Shown piece by piece: positions 23,501-36,099 of a stretch of 64,000 bases of DNA. The position numbers were made by a program, and so were the translations under genes. Below the pieces are notes generated by a model that did not search any database, was not told the origin of the DNA, and saw nothing but the letters and a program-made list of their open reading frames with translations. Position 1 is the first letter of the stretch. Every line of letters starts with the position of its first letter. This stretch comes from Rotaria sordida. Its lineage: Eukaryota > Rotifera > Eurotatoria > Philodinida > Philodinidae. The stretch spans positions 186,001 to 250,000 of the forward strand of contig CAJNOL010000020.1 of the NCBI GenBank assembly GCA_905250125.1. Reading direction: 5' to 3'.

Positions 23501-26500
23501 CAAATACAAATAGTTTTTATTTAAAACCAAATTATCATGTTTATAATAGCAATGGTTTAGAATCAAAATCATTAGAAGGTTTTATTTATTTGTAATATTT
23601 TATTTAAATATTTTTCTTGTTTTATTTTTGATAGATTATTTTTCCAAATGTGAAGTACGTCCATCAGCAATGGCTATTAAACCTCGTGGTTTAATAAATA
23701 AAAATAATTATTGTTATATTAATGCTGTATGTAATTTGAAAGTTTTTAATAAAATAAAATTACTTTTATTTTTTTTTTAATAGACTCTTCAAGCACTTCT
23801 TGCTTGTCCTGCTTTTTTTAATGTGATGAAATATATCCCACTTAAAGAAGATCCTATTGATCATAATGTTCCATGTATCAAAGCTGTGTAAGTTACTCTT
23901 ACAAATATAAAGACGCATTTAATTAATCAATTTAAGCCAATAATAATCACGAGCGAACATTCTCAACTAATCAATCACTTTCTCAGTGGAAACTAATGAA
24001 TTGTCGATCATAGAATATGATCATGAGAAAGCTTCTTAGATCTTCATTTGCTGGTTTGTCAAATAACCTAGGAAACAGTAACTTTCTTTGTTTCAAATCT
24101 TTTTTTTCCCAAAAAAAATCAGCCATTTCAATTCATACAACAGATCAGTAATGGAATTGGTACTGATCTGAGTAGGCCGATCGGTCTGAAACCTATACTA
24201 CCGGGTTGTCACACTATTTTATCTGTGGATAGTGATATTTGATGTAGTCAACTTTCAACAAAGTTTCATTATACATCCTCTGTAAGGTACTAAGCACAAA
24301 ATATTAATAAGACATACTGGTAGATCGGTCCATAACTAGCACTCGTTTCATCTCTGCGATAGATATACATATCAGCATTTCAATGTGAAAATCTTCAAGA
24401 TGATGTTATTTTCCTTGAAACTGATATAGACAAGTCAATTTGCTCTACAATCTGAGTAGATCAAAAACGATTTTAACAAAATTTTTTTTGCTAATCTGAA
24501 AAACCCGTATATAAATATCTATGTAGATTTCGTATGGTCATGTTCGAAATCAACATGATTAATAGTCTACAGTCCACTAGCTTTCAATGAGAAAGCGATT
24601 GATCAGTTGCGAATGTTTCCCTGTCCATTCGATTCAAAGGGTAATATTTAATCAATTTTATCCTAAAGATTTTTAGTGTACAAAACCATAATAAGTTTCA
24701 CTGTTGAGGTTGTTTGTAAATCGAATAATAAACTTGCTCTAGACTTCGGCACTCCTTTTTAGTTATTATTCAACAAAAACAAAAAAAAAATAAAAATAAT
24801 TTGTTTTTTTTTTTCTATTTTAGTCACTTATTTGTTAATCAATTTGAAAAAATGGATCGAAGTAAATCAAATTCAGCAAATCATAAAGATATAATATGTG
24901 GTCAACCATTTGATCCAGTTGATATTCTTGAAGAAATAGCTCGTCTTCGTCATGTATCTATTGATATTGTTAAAACAAAACAAGAAGATGCACATGAATT
25001 ATTATGTCAATTATTAAGTGAACTTCATGAAGAAATTTGTTCAATTTTGTATAACACAGCAATAAATAAAAATGGTAAATAAATTTGAAAATAGTTTCTA
25101 AAGAAAGAAAAAAAAAACTTATTTTACTTCTCTTAAAGACGAATCCTTAACTACATCTGATGTAACAGCAACAATATCAACTCATAATGGAGAAGAAAAA
25201 TCAGAAGATTGGCTTCAAGTTGGTAAAAGAAACCGTACACATGTTCTTCGAACGGTAATTTACAAAGAAAACTTTGGTTTTTTTCTTTTATCAAATGATT
25301 TATAAATAATTTTGTATTTAAGAATGAAATTCGTAAAAGTCTCATTGCGGATATATTTGCTGGAAAATTTCGTTCAACAGTACATATTACTGGAAATCAA
25401 AAATCAGTTATACATGAACCATTTTTTACTCTTTCACTTGATATTAAAGTAAGAATATTTTCCAATATAATTTAAATAATTATCGAATATAAAACAGAAA
25501 AAAAAACATCTTCAGAGAAGACGAAATTTCTTATATATACTTTCTAACCATGATCGAACAATATCTAAGTACATCGAAATTCGAGATTATTTTATCCAAG
25601 AAGGAAAAACGATATCAATTTTAGAGAAATGAATTTGTCAAGATTAAGATCTTAGAAATAGTACGATATTTACAAAAGAAATATTTCTCTCTAGGAAATA
25701 ACATGATCATTTATAGACGTGCAAGGTGAGGATCATGATAATCTGACATATATTTTCGGTGATAATTAGATTTATTTTCTTTGCATTAGTCGACAGTCTT
25801 TTTGCTACGGGTATTTATTAGAACTAAACATATCGTCTATCACTATAGGCTAAGTACGTGACGATAATTAAAGCAACCTGCTTTACCTTGTTGAAGTTTC
25901 TAGAGAATGGTTGATTAGAAAAATCTAAAATTTTCAGAACAAATAGATCTCGATGAGTAGAGTAAAACTTGTCATAGACTCAAAATTCCTAAATAAGTCC
26001 TTGTAGGAAATATTAAGGTCGCAAGTAGAGTCTGTCGCGTTCAAAATTTTCAACTTCGGACTCTGTCAAACCATACTTTGATACTCTCAATGAAATATTC
26101 TAATCGAAATTATCTAGTCGCCCCGAAGATACAAAATACTGTTTGTCGACTTTCTGTATTCGGTGACTAACACTTCCTACACATTTTTTAGACGACTAGA
26201 ACCCACCACGTCCAAAATTTTCGGATCCGGATCCGACACTAATTCGATGGGCTCTAGTCGCAAGTAGACCTATGACAGTTTCCGATCAAAGAACTGAACT
26301 GGTGTCAATCACCCAGTTCTTTTTAAAAGAATTGGATATGGTAATCAGTACTTCTTTTTGACAACTGGAGCAAGTACTGGCTAGAATCGCTAGATTACCA
26401 TTATTGGTACAACAAGTACATTTGAAAAAACTTGTCACTAGGTCTAGTTCTCAAAAACAGATTTGGTCAGTGGATTCGGTTCTCAAAAAAAAGAACTGGT

Positions 26501-28380
26501 CAATGGAACTAGTTCTCAATAAAAGAACTGGTCACTGCACCCAATTCTCGAAACAAGAACTGATTACTAGATCCGGTTTTCAGAAAAAGAACTAGTTACT
26601 GGACTCTGTTCTCAATAAAAGAACTGGTCACTGAACTCAGTTCTCAAAAAAAAAATGCCATCACTGTATCCAATTCTCGAAAAAAGACTGGTCGCTAACA
26701 TAACATCTTCTTTGAAGAATTTGGGTGCTTCCATTTGAAAGAATTAGAGACTGGAAATGTTTGCCTGTCAATTGCAATGGATGAGCAATCAATGGTCTGT
26801 TAACATGTGACCTCTTGAAGTTGAACATGGCAATGAGTTCTTGAATAAGAAGAAAGAGAACAAAAGATAACCATATATACAACAAACTGGCTGTTCCTTG
26901 CACATAGTCCTTCTTTTAAGGCACGACTCTAAAACATACTATTATAAAATTATGGCATCACCAGCTACAGCTACAAGATGCTTATTTCTATGCAAGCGAA
27001 TCTAAACAAACATCCACTACGATTGATTGCGTTAGTTTTAGATGCCGGTAAAGTTCATGATACATATGCGTCGACAATAGTCAAAAGGTTAAAAAAAGAA
27101 CTGGTCACTGGTTTCAATTCTCAAAAAGGAGCCACCTGTTAGAACTCTGAGTTATCACAGGTCTCGTCGCAAGGATTCAAAATGGTCCCCTTTTCTCATC
27201 CGCCATGCGTCTCATAAAGCTAAAAATTAATTTTACACATATTAGATATTATTTGAGGCTCCTTATTTTGAATTACTGGAAAAAGCTGGAAAAAACTCTC
27301 GATCTCCGAAGTGTCGAGAAAGTAAAATATCAAATAGAATAAGATTTCGAATCGTAAAAATTTCGAAAATCAAATCTCAAAAGATGTTGTCTCATTCGGT
27401 TACCACTTAGCTAATTTCATGTAAACTTTCCTATCAATTGATAATTTCTCTTAATCCTAGTATCAGTAGATAGAAGTTTCAGTTCTATCATATGTACAAT
27501 TCTTGAGACACAGTGGCGATTCTTCATGATTTTTTCGTTAAAAAACTTATCTTTCAGAAAAAAAAGCAAAAATAAAAATTTGAAAACTTTGAGTCAATGG
27601 AAGGAAAGATCAGCTTAACTTCGGATCTAAAAATTTTATTTCATTTGGTAAAATTATTCAGTCTGATTTCTTATTTAAATACTTTTCTCTCTTAATTTTA
27701 TTCTCATTTAAACTATCCAGTTAATATTATAAAAAATTTTTTGTTTTATTTTCTAGGATCCAAAAATCACATCACTTGACGAAGCTCTTATGCGTTTTTG
27801 TGAACAATCAACACTTTCCGATTATATTGATAGTAAAACTCGACAAAATGTATGTAAACAATAATTTAAAAAAAGAAAAGAGAAAAGAGAAAAAAATATT
27901 TTTTTTTAATCATTAATTTAATTTCTTTAGGTTCATACAAATAAAACAATGTTAATCGAACAATTACCACCTATACTTATCATACATTTAAAATGTTTTC
28001 TTTATGATGAATCAGATGGAACAAAAAAAATTAATAAATCAATAAATTATACTGTTAATTTAACATTACCAAAAAGTAGAGAAGAAAAAGAAAAAATTAT
28101 TTTTTTCCATAAAATATAAATTTTTTTTCTTTTCAAAGGTATATTAACTGAACAAGCACGAAAACATTCTTCAGAACGATATAAATTATTTGCTGTTGAA
28201 TATCATCAAGGTGAACGTGCAATCGATGGACATTATATAACTGATGTATTTCATCCTGGTCTTCAAGGATGGCTTCGATATGATGATGCCAATGTTCAAG
28301 TTGTTACATCAAGTCAAGTGATGAATTCATCAACCGAAAAATTTACGCCTTATTTACTTTTTTATCGTCGCGGCGATTAG
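20529..28380 (+). CDS. usp10: Ubiquitin carboxyl-terminal hydrolase 10 (USP10-like)
   Basis: USP10 is a cytoplasmic cysteine protease that removes ubiquitin and, by binding G3BP, blocks stress-granule formation. Twelve exons: 20529-20534, 20607-20693, 20775-21351, 22976-23578, 23635-23726, 23784-23887, 24824-25074, 25139-25254, 25323-25448, 27757-27849, 27931-28075 and 28139-28380. They sum to 813 residues, close to human USP10 (798). The N-terminus has VFGDFSEQETEKFF, the G3BP-binding FGDF motif, then TTIEFGFD. The middle is Ser/Gln-rich and disordered, with polyS and polyQ runs. The catalytic domain starts IKPRGLINKNNYCYINATLQ with the active Cys, then KQEDAHELL and SEDWLQVGKRN (a USP10 hallmark), and ends with DGHYITDVF (active His) and GWLRYDDANV. 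The first coding exon is only six nucleotides (Met-Ala). Introns 3, 6 and 9 are long; introns 6 and 9 carry recognisable repeats. Confidence 0.93.
23948..24623. mobile_element. Probable foldback element inside USP10 intron 6
   Basis: The left end (GCGAACATTCTCAACTAATC near 23953) matches the inverted right end near 24600-24620 (CGATTGATCAGTTGCGAATG). The next 60 nt also match in inverted orientation, including CTTTCTCA-type blocks. The inner part is less clearly paired. The arms share short blocks (GATCAATCG, TGATTTCGAA) with the large palindrome at 47-48.6 kb, suggesting one family. Confidence 0.55.
26285..26695. repeat. Minisatellite of about 36-bp units in USP10 intron 9
   Basis: Roughly ten diverged copies of a unit containing AGTTCTCAAAAA, then AAGAACTGGTCACTGG. 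Each unit is partly self-complementary (GAACTGG with CAGTTC). A further isolated copy lies near 27095-27125. Copy number and period were estimated by eye. Confidence 0.75.
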
Positions 28381-30089
28381 ATACATTCTCATTTTCGTTC
28401 ATTTTTTCGAACAAAAAAAAAAAACTTCTTTTTTTGATTGATGATTGTTCGTTTTTTTTTGTTTTGTTTCATTGGCGCGCAATAGCTCTCTGTCTCTGTC
28501 TCTCTCACCTTTTGCTCTCATCCGAGTGTATTCTCTCTTTATCTCTTGTTTTGTCTGCTCAACCCTGCTGTTTTTCTTCGTTTTTCCTACAACCGGTGTA
28601 GATCCATGAGCAACCTATTTGCTTCTATTAAAAACAAAAACATAAGCTTATTACTCTTTTTTTTGTCTTGATGATTGTGGTGATGGTCTTTTATTCTTTT
28701 CTTGTTTTTTTTTTCTGTATTGTCATGTAAAACATCCGGTTACTTATGTTGACTGGTAACATGCGTATTTAACGTACATTGTTTGTAATGACAATCGATT
28801 GTTTGTTTTGTTTTGTTTTTTTTTCTACTCTTATTCTTCACGCAAACATAGAAACCTTTCACTCTTCTTTTTGGGCTCGTTACCATTTAGCACTTTTCCT
28901 TTATCGGTTTTTTTTTCGTCATCAACAACTGTGTGTTTTCTTTTTTTTTCGTTTTCCTTTTTTTTTTGTTTTGCTCGCTTGTTTTTTTTCGCTCTATATC
29001 TGTTGTTTGTTTATTATGGCCTTTTTCAGCACACACTCACATATATTATCTTAATCTTTTTTCTTTTTCTTTTCGTCACTATGCGCACAAGCATATCTTT
29101 TGATGATGAGCGCCCAAAATAAAAAAAAGACGATTGTGTGGTTTTTGGCGACATAAAAAAAAACAAAATCTACAGATTTTTATATTATTTATTTATTCAT
29201 ACTTATTCAATGAAGGCAAAGATTCTGATTGAGATAAAAGAATTATTGTCCTAGTTTATTATGTTGCACATAATCGACATTTATTCATAGAAGACAAATC
29301 AGATGTTTACTTCAGTCATTAAATAGAAGCTTCTAATAAATAATATTGGGATGAATAATAATAAAATTGTTTCTTTTCATTATAGAATAAAAAGTTATCT
29401 ATCGAAACGAGATAATCTACTGTTTGATAATAATCAAACCCAAATGTTAGTAAATTTCAATAATAACGTGAGCACTACTCGCTTTGTTTTTTTTTTTGTT
29501 TGTAATATAACTTCATATTTTCTAATAGAGAAAACGAGATTTTACATTAGAGAAAGGAAATAATGAAAAAATATTCACGACCTTGTCTCAGTTGTTTCTG
29601 TATTTTATGGAAAAAAAACCGGCTTTTCGTAACATGATACGTTTTGAAAAATAAAATCGATCGATTATAAAATTTTCAGTATCAAATGCTTGAAGTATCA
29701 AATCTAAATCTAAACAATGTTTTAGCAAAGCTAATGTCGAAATTTTTGAAACACAACGAGCAGAAATTGATTTCACAAATGCTTAACATTTGCTTTAATT
29801 TTTTTTTCTCTTAACAATACATATGAAAAGTTTTTGTTTGGTCTAAAAGAATAAGAAATGACGCACAAATAGAATTATTTTAAAAAACAAATTGCAATGA
29901 ATAAAACTTTAGTTTATTTTTATTAAATTTCAAATGGAACTAATAACCATACTTTTCATAAACACGTATAATTGAAAAAACTCAATATGAAGAAAATTCG
30001 ACCATTCTTCTTTGATGTAAAAAGAAAGGAAATAGATTTATTAATAAAAAAAATAGCAATTACATTCTGAGATGATCTTCTCTTTCTAT
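28381..30089. other. USP10 3' flank and intergenic region
   Basis: T-rich 3' flank with TCTGTCTCTCTC repeats near 28490-28510 and long T-runs up to 29060. The Phe-rich open frames at 28.8-29.1 kb simply translate these T-runs. No gene is supported. Confidence 0.55.
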
Positions 30090-30176
30090 TAGGGAGCTGA
30101 GAGCCCACGAAAAATAGTGAGGCCGGGTCCGACAAAAAAAAAAAAAAAACTTGTGACCCGGACCCACAGCTTCCTA
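30090..30176. mobile_element. 87-bp hAT-like MITE with perfect 8-bp target duplication
   Basis: The element starts TAGGGAGCTG and ends CAGCTTCCTA, inverted copies with one mismatch. It is flanked by identical CTTTCTAT at 30082-30089 and 30177-30184. Inside, GGCCGGGTCCG and GACCCGGACCC are also inverted around an A16-type run, so single strands could form a strong hairpin. It is much more GC-rich than its surroundings. It ends 47 nt before the ATG of the small gene at 30224. Confidence 0.85.
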
Positions 30177-30223
30177 CTTTCTATTATAATAGAACAATAA
30201 CTATTTATATTCCAGATAGCACC

Positions 30224-30493
30224 ATGTCTACTTCATTAACAGCAGTTCGTTGGTATATAAGAACAAAAAATTTTCAAGTCTGCAATAATCTATCAAATCA
30301 AACTAAAGAGATCTCTTTATCCAATACACAACGACAGTGTCGAGGCAATAGTAAAAATTTAATTTTTTAAAAATTATTGTTTCTCTATATATATTTCTTT
30401 TTTTTTTGTTTCATAGTACCAATCGCATTGATTGCAACTCTTTTAATATTTACAATAAAATTACCATATTATATTAAACGATATTCTCGCTAA
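30224..30493 (+). CDS. Small single-pass membrane protein, 67 aa, unknown function
   Basis: Two exons, 30224-30350 and 30417-30493, with a 66-nt GT-AG intron and an unbroken joint frame, encode 67 residues. The N-terminal half is polar and basic (MSTSLTAVRWYIRTKNF), containing a few Cys and many Asn/Gln. The second exon encodes one hydrophobic segment, IPIALIATLLIFTIKLPYYI, followed by the basic tail KRYSR. The basic, acid-poor N-terminus would suit a mitochondrial or endomembrane tail-anchored-like protein, but I do not recognise the family. An acceptor-like TTTATATTCCAG lies 8 nt before the ATG. Support is splice logic and the TM segment only. Confidence 0.55.
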
Positions 30494-33400
30494 TTATCAT
30501 CATCACCCGGTTACAATTCATGATAATGAACGAATCAGTCGATAGTTTTTTTTTGTCGTATTTGACAAGAAGTTTTTATGTGTGGAATAAAAAAATTAAA
30601 TTCAATTTAGCAATCAAATAAGATCTTGTCATTTTTTTAATAAAGAGAATTTCTAATGATTTATGTTAGTAATGAGACATAATAAATAGCATAAACAACA
30701 TCTGCAAAAAATTAAAAAAAAAACTGTTTTATGATGCAGATGCTTGACATAAGCTTCATATTAAAGATGTCACAGAAAATACTGCATGACACCTTTATTC
30801 TATAAAATCATCTAACTACTATTTCTAAGTATTTCATAAGATTATCAACTATTGGTATCGAAATAAATTGATAATCTTCATTATTAATTGATCATAGAGA
30901 GTATCATGTGAGTTGTTTGATTCAATTATTGAGAAGACTATGATTTATCACGAAATGTGATTAATGTAGAGAAGTACACTTGAACTATTTTACTCAAAAA
31001 TCATAGCAAAAAACATTCGACATATGTTCTAGTAAACATAAAAAACTTATCATAACTATAAGTGTGCTTGCAAAACAAGTAAAACTTAATTTGTCACATG
31101 TTTGTCTTACTCATATTTAATTACGATCAAAATGTCAACATAAACGATTCATATTTACATAATTATAACGTCAAGAAGTATATCCAACAGTGTAAAAAAA
31201 CTTCTATTTATCATTATTTCATGGTTAGGTCAAATACTGATATTATAATCATTGAAACATTTTCATCATAACATTTATTGATGTAAAACAGACTCGAGAG
31301 ACAAGCTCTTGATTTCTAGATCGTATTAAATGAATTATTTATTAGTGAACTTGAATTTATTAAATAAAAAGGCATTAAAGTTATTAAAAAAAATAGAAAG
31401 GATCAATGTGAAAGCTTTCAAATCTGTCAAGTCACTTTTTGTGAATATTTATATGCTAAGGTCGAAAATTCCAGACTCTGAAAACGAACGAATTTAGTCA
31501 GAACTAGTTGACAAAATATGGAAAAATAACCGTATTGCGCCAAAATTTCTCAGGTGATTTCCAGCGGGCTTTCACAAAAAATAACAAGGAATTGCTCAGA
31601 AGTCTTCGGAAAAATTTGAAAACATTTTATTGATTTTCGAAGTTTTCTTTTCGGGAACGGCCCATAAGTCTTCATGTGATTAAAGCTCTAGTTTTAAAAA
31701 ATGACATACAGAAAAAAAAAACTTTATTTCTCTCTACTATTGATGTTAATAAAGTTGATAGTTAATAAATACAACAATTAATATTAATTCTATCTGAGAT
31801 TGAATTCATCAATTACTAAATATAAGATGACTTTTATATCTCCAATAGTGAAATCCTATTAAAAAAAATACGAAAAAATAGTAAAATGACATTATCAATT
31901 ACATGCAATTAATTCTGAACGGACGGTATATTTCTATTTTGATACATTGAAATTATTCTTCTTAGTTACAATCAATTATACCGACAACATTTTATAAAGA
32001 ATATTTTCATTATTATAAAACCGATAAAAAGCTTCTCTCTGCCAGATACAAATGTTATATGGAATAGAAAAATTCTATTGAATATTATTACTCTAGTGTT
32101 TTTTGTTAGGAACAACATTTTTTCAAAGTATTGTTCCTTGTATTCATCATTCGATCATCGAAATGGCTCATAAATACTTTTTTATCGATTCTTTCAACAT
32201 AGGATTATTATTATTCATTGTATTAAGACTATCCACACAAAAGAAACCTTATCATAGATTTTCTCCTCCGTAAAGTTTTATTGAGGAATAAAGAAATGAA
32301 AATTTCTTCAGGCTCATGGAAGAACTTAAAACCATATTTGTCGATACTTATTTATCAGCTTAAATAATACAGAATTTATTCCACTACTAAGAATAATAAG
32401 TTTTATCATTTATATAGCTGTTATGCATTGATAATTCGATTTTGTACATGACAAAAAGAAAAAAAAATAGATGATGTATAGTATGACAAAATACCTTTGT
32501 TCATACATCCATTTTATAAACGAAAATGTTTTATGATTATTTTTTTTCCATATGGTAGCGTGATCAGGCGTTAAAGAAATTTCATTGTTTTTTTTACATT
32601 GTAACATCTATTTCTCATTAATGACAAAAGCAAATTTTTTTGAAACATTTATTATAGATAGAGACCATTTAGATCTACTATAGGTAAAAATTTCATTGAT
32701 TCTCCTTTTAGCTAGAACTAAACTATTGGAATCGAAGCGATTTAAAAATAAACTTTCTATATATAAATTGTTCAGTTTTTAATAAGTTTTCAAAATATCA
32801 GGTCATTTCTTAACAAGCATTACTGTATCAAATAACAAACTAAAAATAGTATTCATTACAGAATTTGATTATTCTCACGAAAATCACACTTTGGATCAGG
32901 ATGAAAGTAAAAAACGTTAAAAGCAATCAGATATTCGTCTTCACCGTCGGATTCTGCATTAAATGGTGTATTTTTCACTAGAATCCAACGAAAAAAAAAA
33001 ATTTTCGAGTTTTTTCGACCGGAGTAATTCTTGAGAAAAATCACAGTTGAAGTTTTAATAAGCCAAATGCCTCATTTTGTTTAGAATTCGATGTTAATTT
33101 CAAATATATGCACACTTATGAATAAAAACAGTGCAAAATGCTAAATATTCAAAAAAACACCATGACTTCTTGGATGTTAATGAAATTTCATAACGCAGTA
33201 TTTCTGGAAAACAAATGCAAATATTCAATCAAACTATGGTCAAAATGGGTGCATTCAGTATACCTTATGTTGCAAACATTACCCATATAAGTGAGCAATA
33301 TACACTATAAGCAAGTTTCATTACAGAATTTCATCAGAAATAGAGGCATCGTTTTTTCGAGTACTATTTTGATTCGTAAACATCTAACATTTTTCTACGA

Positions 33401-35108
33401 AAATCGTACGTTGAAAGAGTACTTTGTATTTTATCGATTAATATCTAATCGAAGAATTTTTTTCTAATGATTTATACTTATTTAAAGCTATATTCCATTA
33501 TTATGTTTTGCACAAATTGTCGAGTGTATCATTTTAAAAAACTTTTGCGCGTTCAGAATATTCATTGCTGCTCAGGAATAGAAATGCTTTCATTTCAAAT
33601 ACTATTAATCGTATTCCTTTCAATAGTAGACACAGGTTTCTTTACTTTTAAGTTCGAACTCTTTCCATCTGTGAGTGACTGCTAACAGGCCATGCTGATA
33701 GGTGCATAACAAAAACATCGAACAAAACAGATATGATATTTCTTATGTTAAGATAACGAATATTCAGTGATAATAAAATCTTTTGTCTCTCTTTTATGAA
33801 AATGAAATAAAAGTATCATATAGACACAGAAAACAATCTTAGTATAAAAGACACAAAATGTTTGTCGTGATATTTGATGATGCATCGAATGAAATTTCAA
33901 GAAAAGATTATTATTAGCTTGTCGTTGTCATAACAATTTGTTTGTAATCTAAATTGATGCTATTTGTATTAATGCTATTTTGTTCAAGTATAACTACTGG
34001 CAGGGCGTTCTTTTTTCTGATATATCGTATTACAAATGTTATCAGATTTCGTTAACACATAAACATGGTGTTACTTAACTATTCTCACGAAAGTAATTTG
34101 ATGCAAAATAAAACAACCAATTTTGTTTTTTTATATACAAATCCATCAGAAAGAAAATTAATTTTATCTAATATTCTATTATTGTTCATAGAAATGAAAT
34201 CAATTACGATTATCAATGAGTGTCACCGTTAATATTTTAGAGACGTAGTAAAAATTGAAATAATATTCTTTTAGTAGCCAATTTGAGATGAACGATAATT
34301 AAATAAATGAAGGAAAACAAATGTGAAAAACGTTGTCAGTAGAACTCTTATAAGATTAAAATTTGAATATAATGAAACTTTTAATTTTTATTAATTGAAT
34401 AATTTTAGCATTATCTCATTCAGTTTGTTAGTAACTGCATACTTTTAATATCTGTTGCATGATAAAAAACAAAATATTACTTATAATTTATGATGATACA
34501 CATATAGAGATATCAAATGAAAAACATCTCACGCTCATCTTTTTGTTAGATATTTAAAACAATAGCAAAAAACAAGCGATCTGACTAGTCTAAAGTGTTA
34601 TATGTACTTGTTAAAGCTAGTCCTGTAACTGAGAAAGTACTACCAAAAATTAGTTCATATTTACCTAATTTGTTCAGACTGATCAATGATAGAAGGTAGT
34701 ACTTTTGAACAGCTTTATTAACTGTTAATAATAACTCATTTTGTCTCAACTCATAGATTGACAACGGTTTTAGCTATCTATATTCGACTAAATATCGTGT
34801 GAAACATGTGTTTGAGAATTACTTCAGAATTTTTTGAAGTCTTACGACTATAATCTCTATAAGATCTTCATTCAAATTTTGTCTCAAAAATGTTCTTCAA
34901 TTCCTGTATTAACTAGTGCAACTTACAATGTCTAGTAAAACTTGTTGACATAAAACTTACTATTAAAACAATTCAATAAAAAGTTTTATATTTCAGACAA
35001 GATTGTCATAATCTTCTTTTCTCTTAGTCATTTATAATATTAAAATTAGAATCCTTTCGTTTCTTTTTTTTTTGTGTTATGTTGATGTAAACAATTTATT
35101 TGATGATT
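30494..35108. other. Long intergenic region, nothing recognised
   Basis: About 4.6 kb of AT-rich DNA between convergent genes. Short open frames (for example 33467-33685) lack domain features and flanking splice sites. No RNA gene or clear repeat pair was found by eye, though decayed elements could be missed. Confidence 0.5.
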
Positions 35109-35850
35109 TTATGAATTTGATGTATGAGTTGATGGTTGATTTATGATTATTATAGGTGAAATAAGGTTGTTCATAGGTGCTTGTATTGTATGATCTTTTG
35201 CTGCTAAATATTCAAGAATAAATGATAAAAATTTATCCCATGCTTGTTCATAATCATTTGTAAAATCATATGTGAATATTTGAAAACGTTCGCGAATTAT
35301 ATCGATAATACATATTTTGAATATCTAAATTAAAATAAAAAGAAAACAGTAATATTAGATAATAATAATAATAATAATGTTTTTTGAAAATATACTATTA
35401 AAGAATCATGTTCAAGTGTAGATATATTTTGTAAAAATTGAAGAGATTGAATTTGTCTTGAAAGAAGATTTTTATCATGAATTGACGATAAAAGTTTTTC
35501 TAATGTTAAAATCAAATGAGCACTATGTTCACGTAATCCAATATGCCAACTTAAATCAGTTCTTATACATGATTCACCTACACCAAAATCAAAATTATTA
35601 GCATCAATGATAATTTTTGATGTCCAAAACTGTCGTAGAGATGAATTTTGATTTATAGTTCTAAATAAAAATTTTCTTTTTTTTTGTTTTTCATTTTAGA
35701 ATTTCTCTACCTGATAAGAACATCATCAGCAAATTTAACAATACCTGTTGTTTTTAAAATATTCCATGTTTCATTTAAATATAATATTTCTTCTGTAGTG
35801 AATGAATATTGCGTCTTACTACACTTCAATGATGAATAAAAACAGCCCAT
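35109..35850 (-). CDS. Globin X-like globin with acylation motif but no F8 histidine
   Basis: Exons on the minus strand are 35850-35711, 35660-35396 and 35324-35109, giving 206 residues. The fold is recognisable as a globin: helix A/B TTEEILYLNETWNILK, CD region LRQFW (Phe58 as CD1), helix E GLREHSAHLILTLEKLL (His92 as distal E7), helix H FTNDYEQAWDKFLSFIL. The start MGCFYSS is a myristoylation/palmitoylation signal like that of membrane-bound globin X. The helix F region reads LQFLQNISTLEHDSLI. Aligning it to globins places Gln124 or Ser127 where the haem-binding proximal histidine belongs; the nearest His is 131. Haem binding is therefore doubtful or atypical. The region between CD1 and E7 is about 12 residues longer than in neuroglobin. 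It lies 250 nt downstream of the Neverland gene on the same strand. Function (redox sensing, nitrite chemistry, or non-haem signalling) is open. Confidence 0.8.
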
Positions 35851-36099
35851 AGACTGTACTTTTTTTTATTGATTTGTTATGCACATCTACGAGAGATACT
35901 TTCCTTTCTTCTTCTTCTTCTTCTCTACTGAATGACAAATCTTTTCTTTTACAAAATATTTTTTCTTTTCATATTAATCCTTTGCTTGTTTTTTTTTTAT
36001 TCATAATTAATCATAAACGGATTTGTGCTTATCTTAATATGAATTTTTTATATTTCTTAAAAAATAAAACTAACTGATTTAAAAACTCTTAACTAAATG

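Noticed and set aside
28779..29122. Phe/Leu-rich open frames that look like membrane segments
   Set aside because: Direct translation of long T-runs in the USP10 3' flank.
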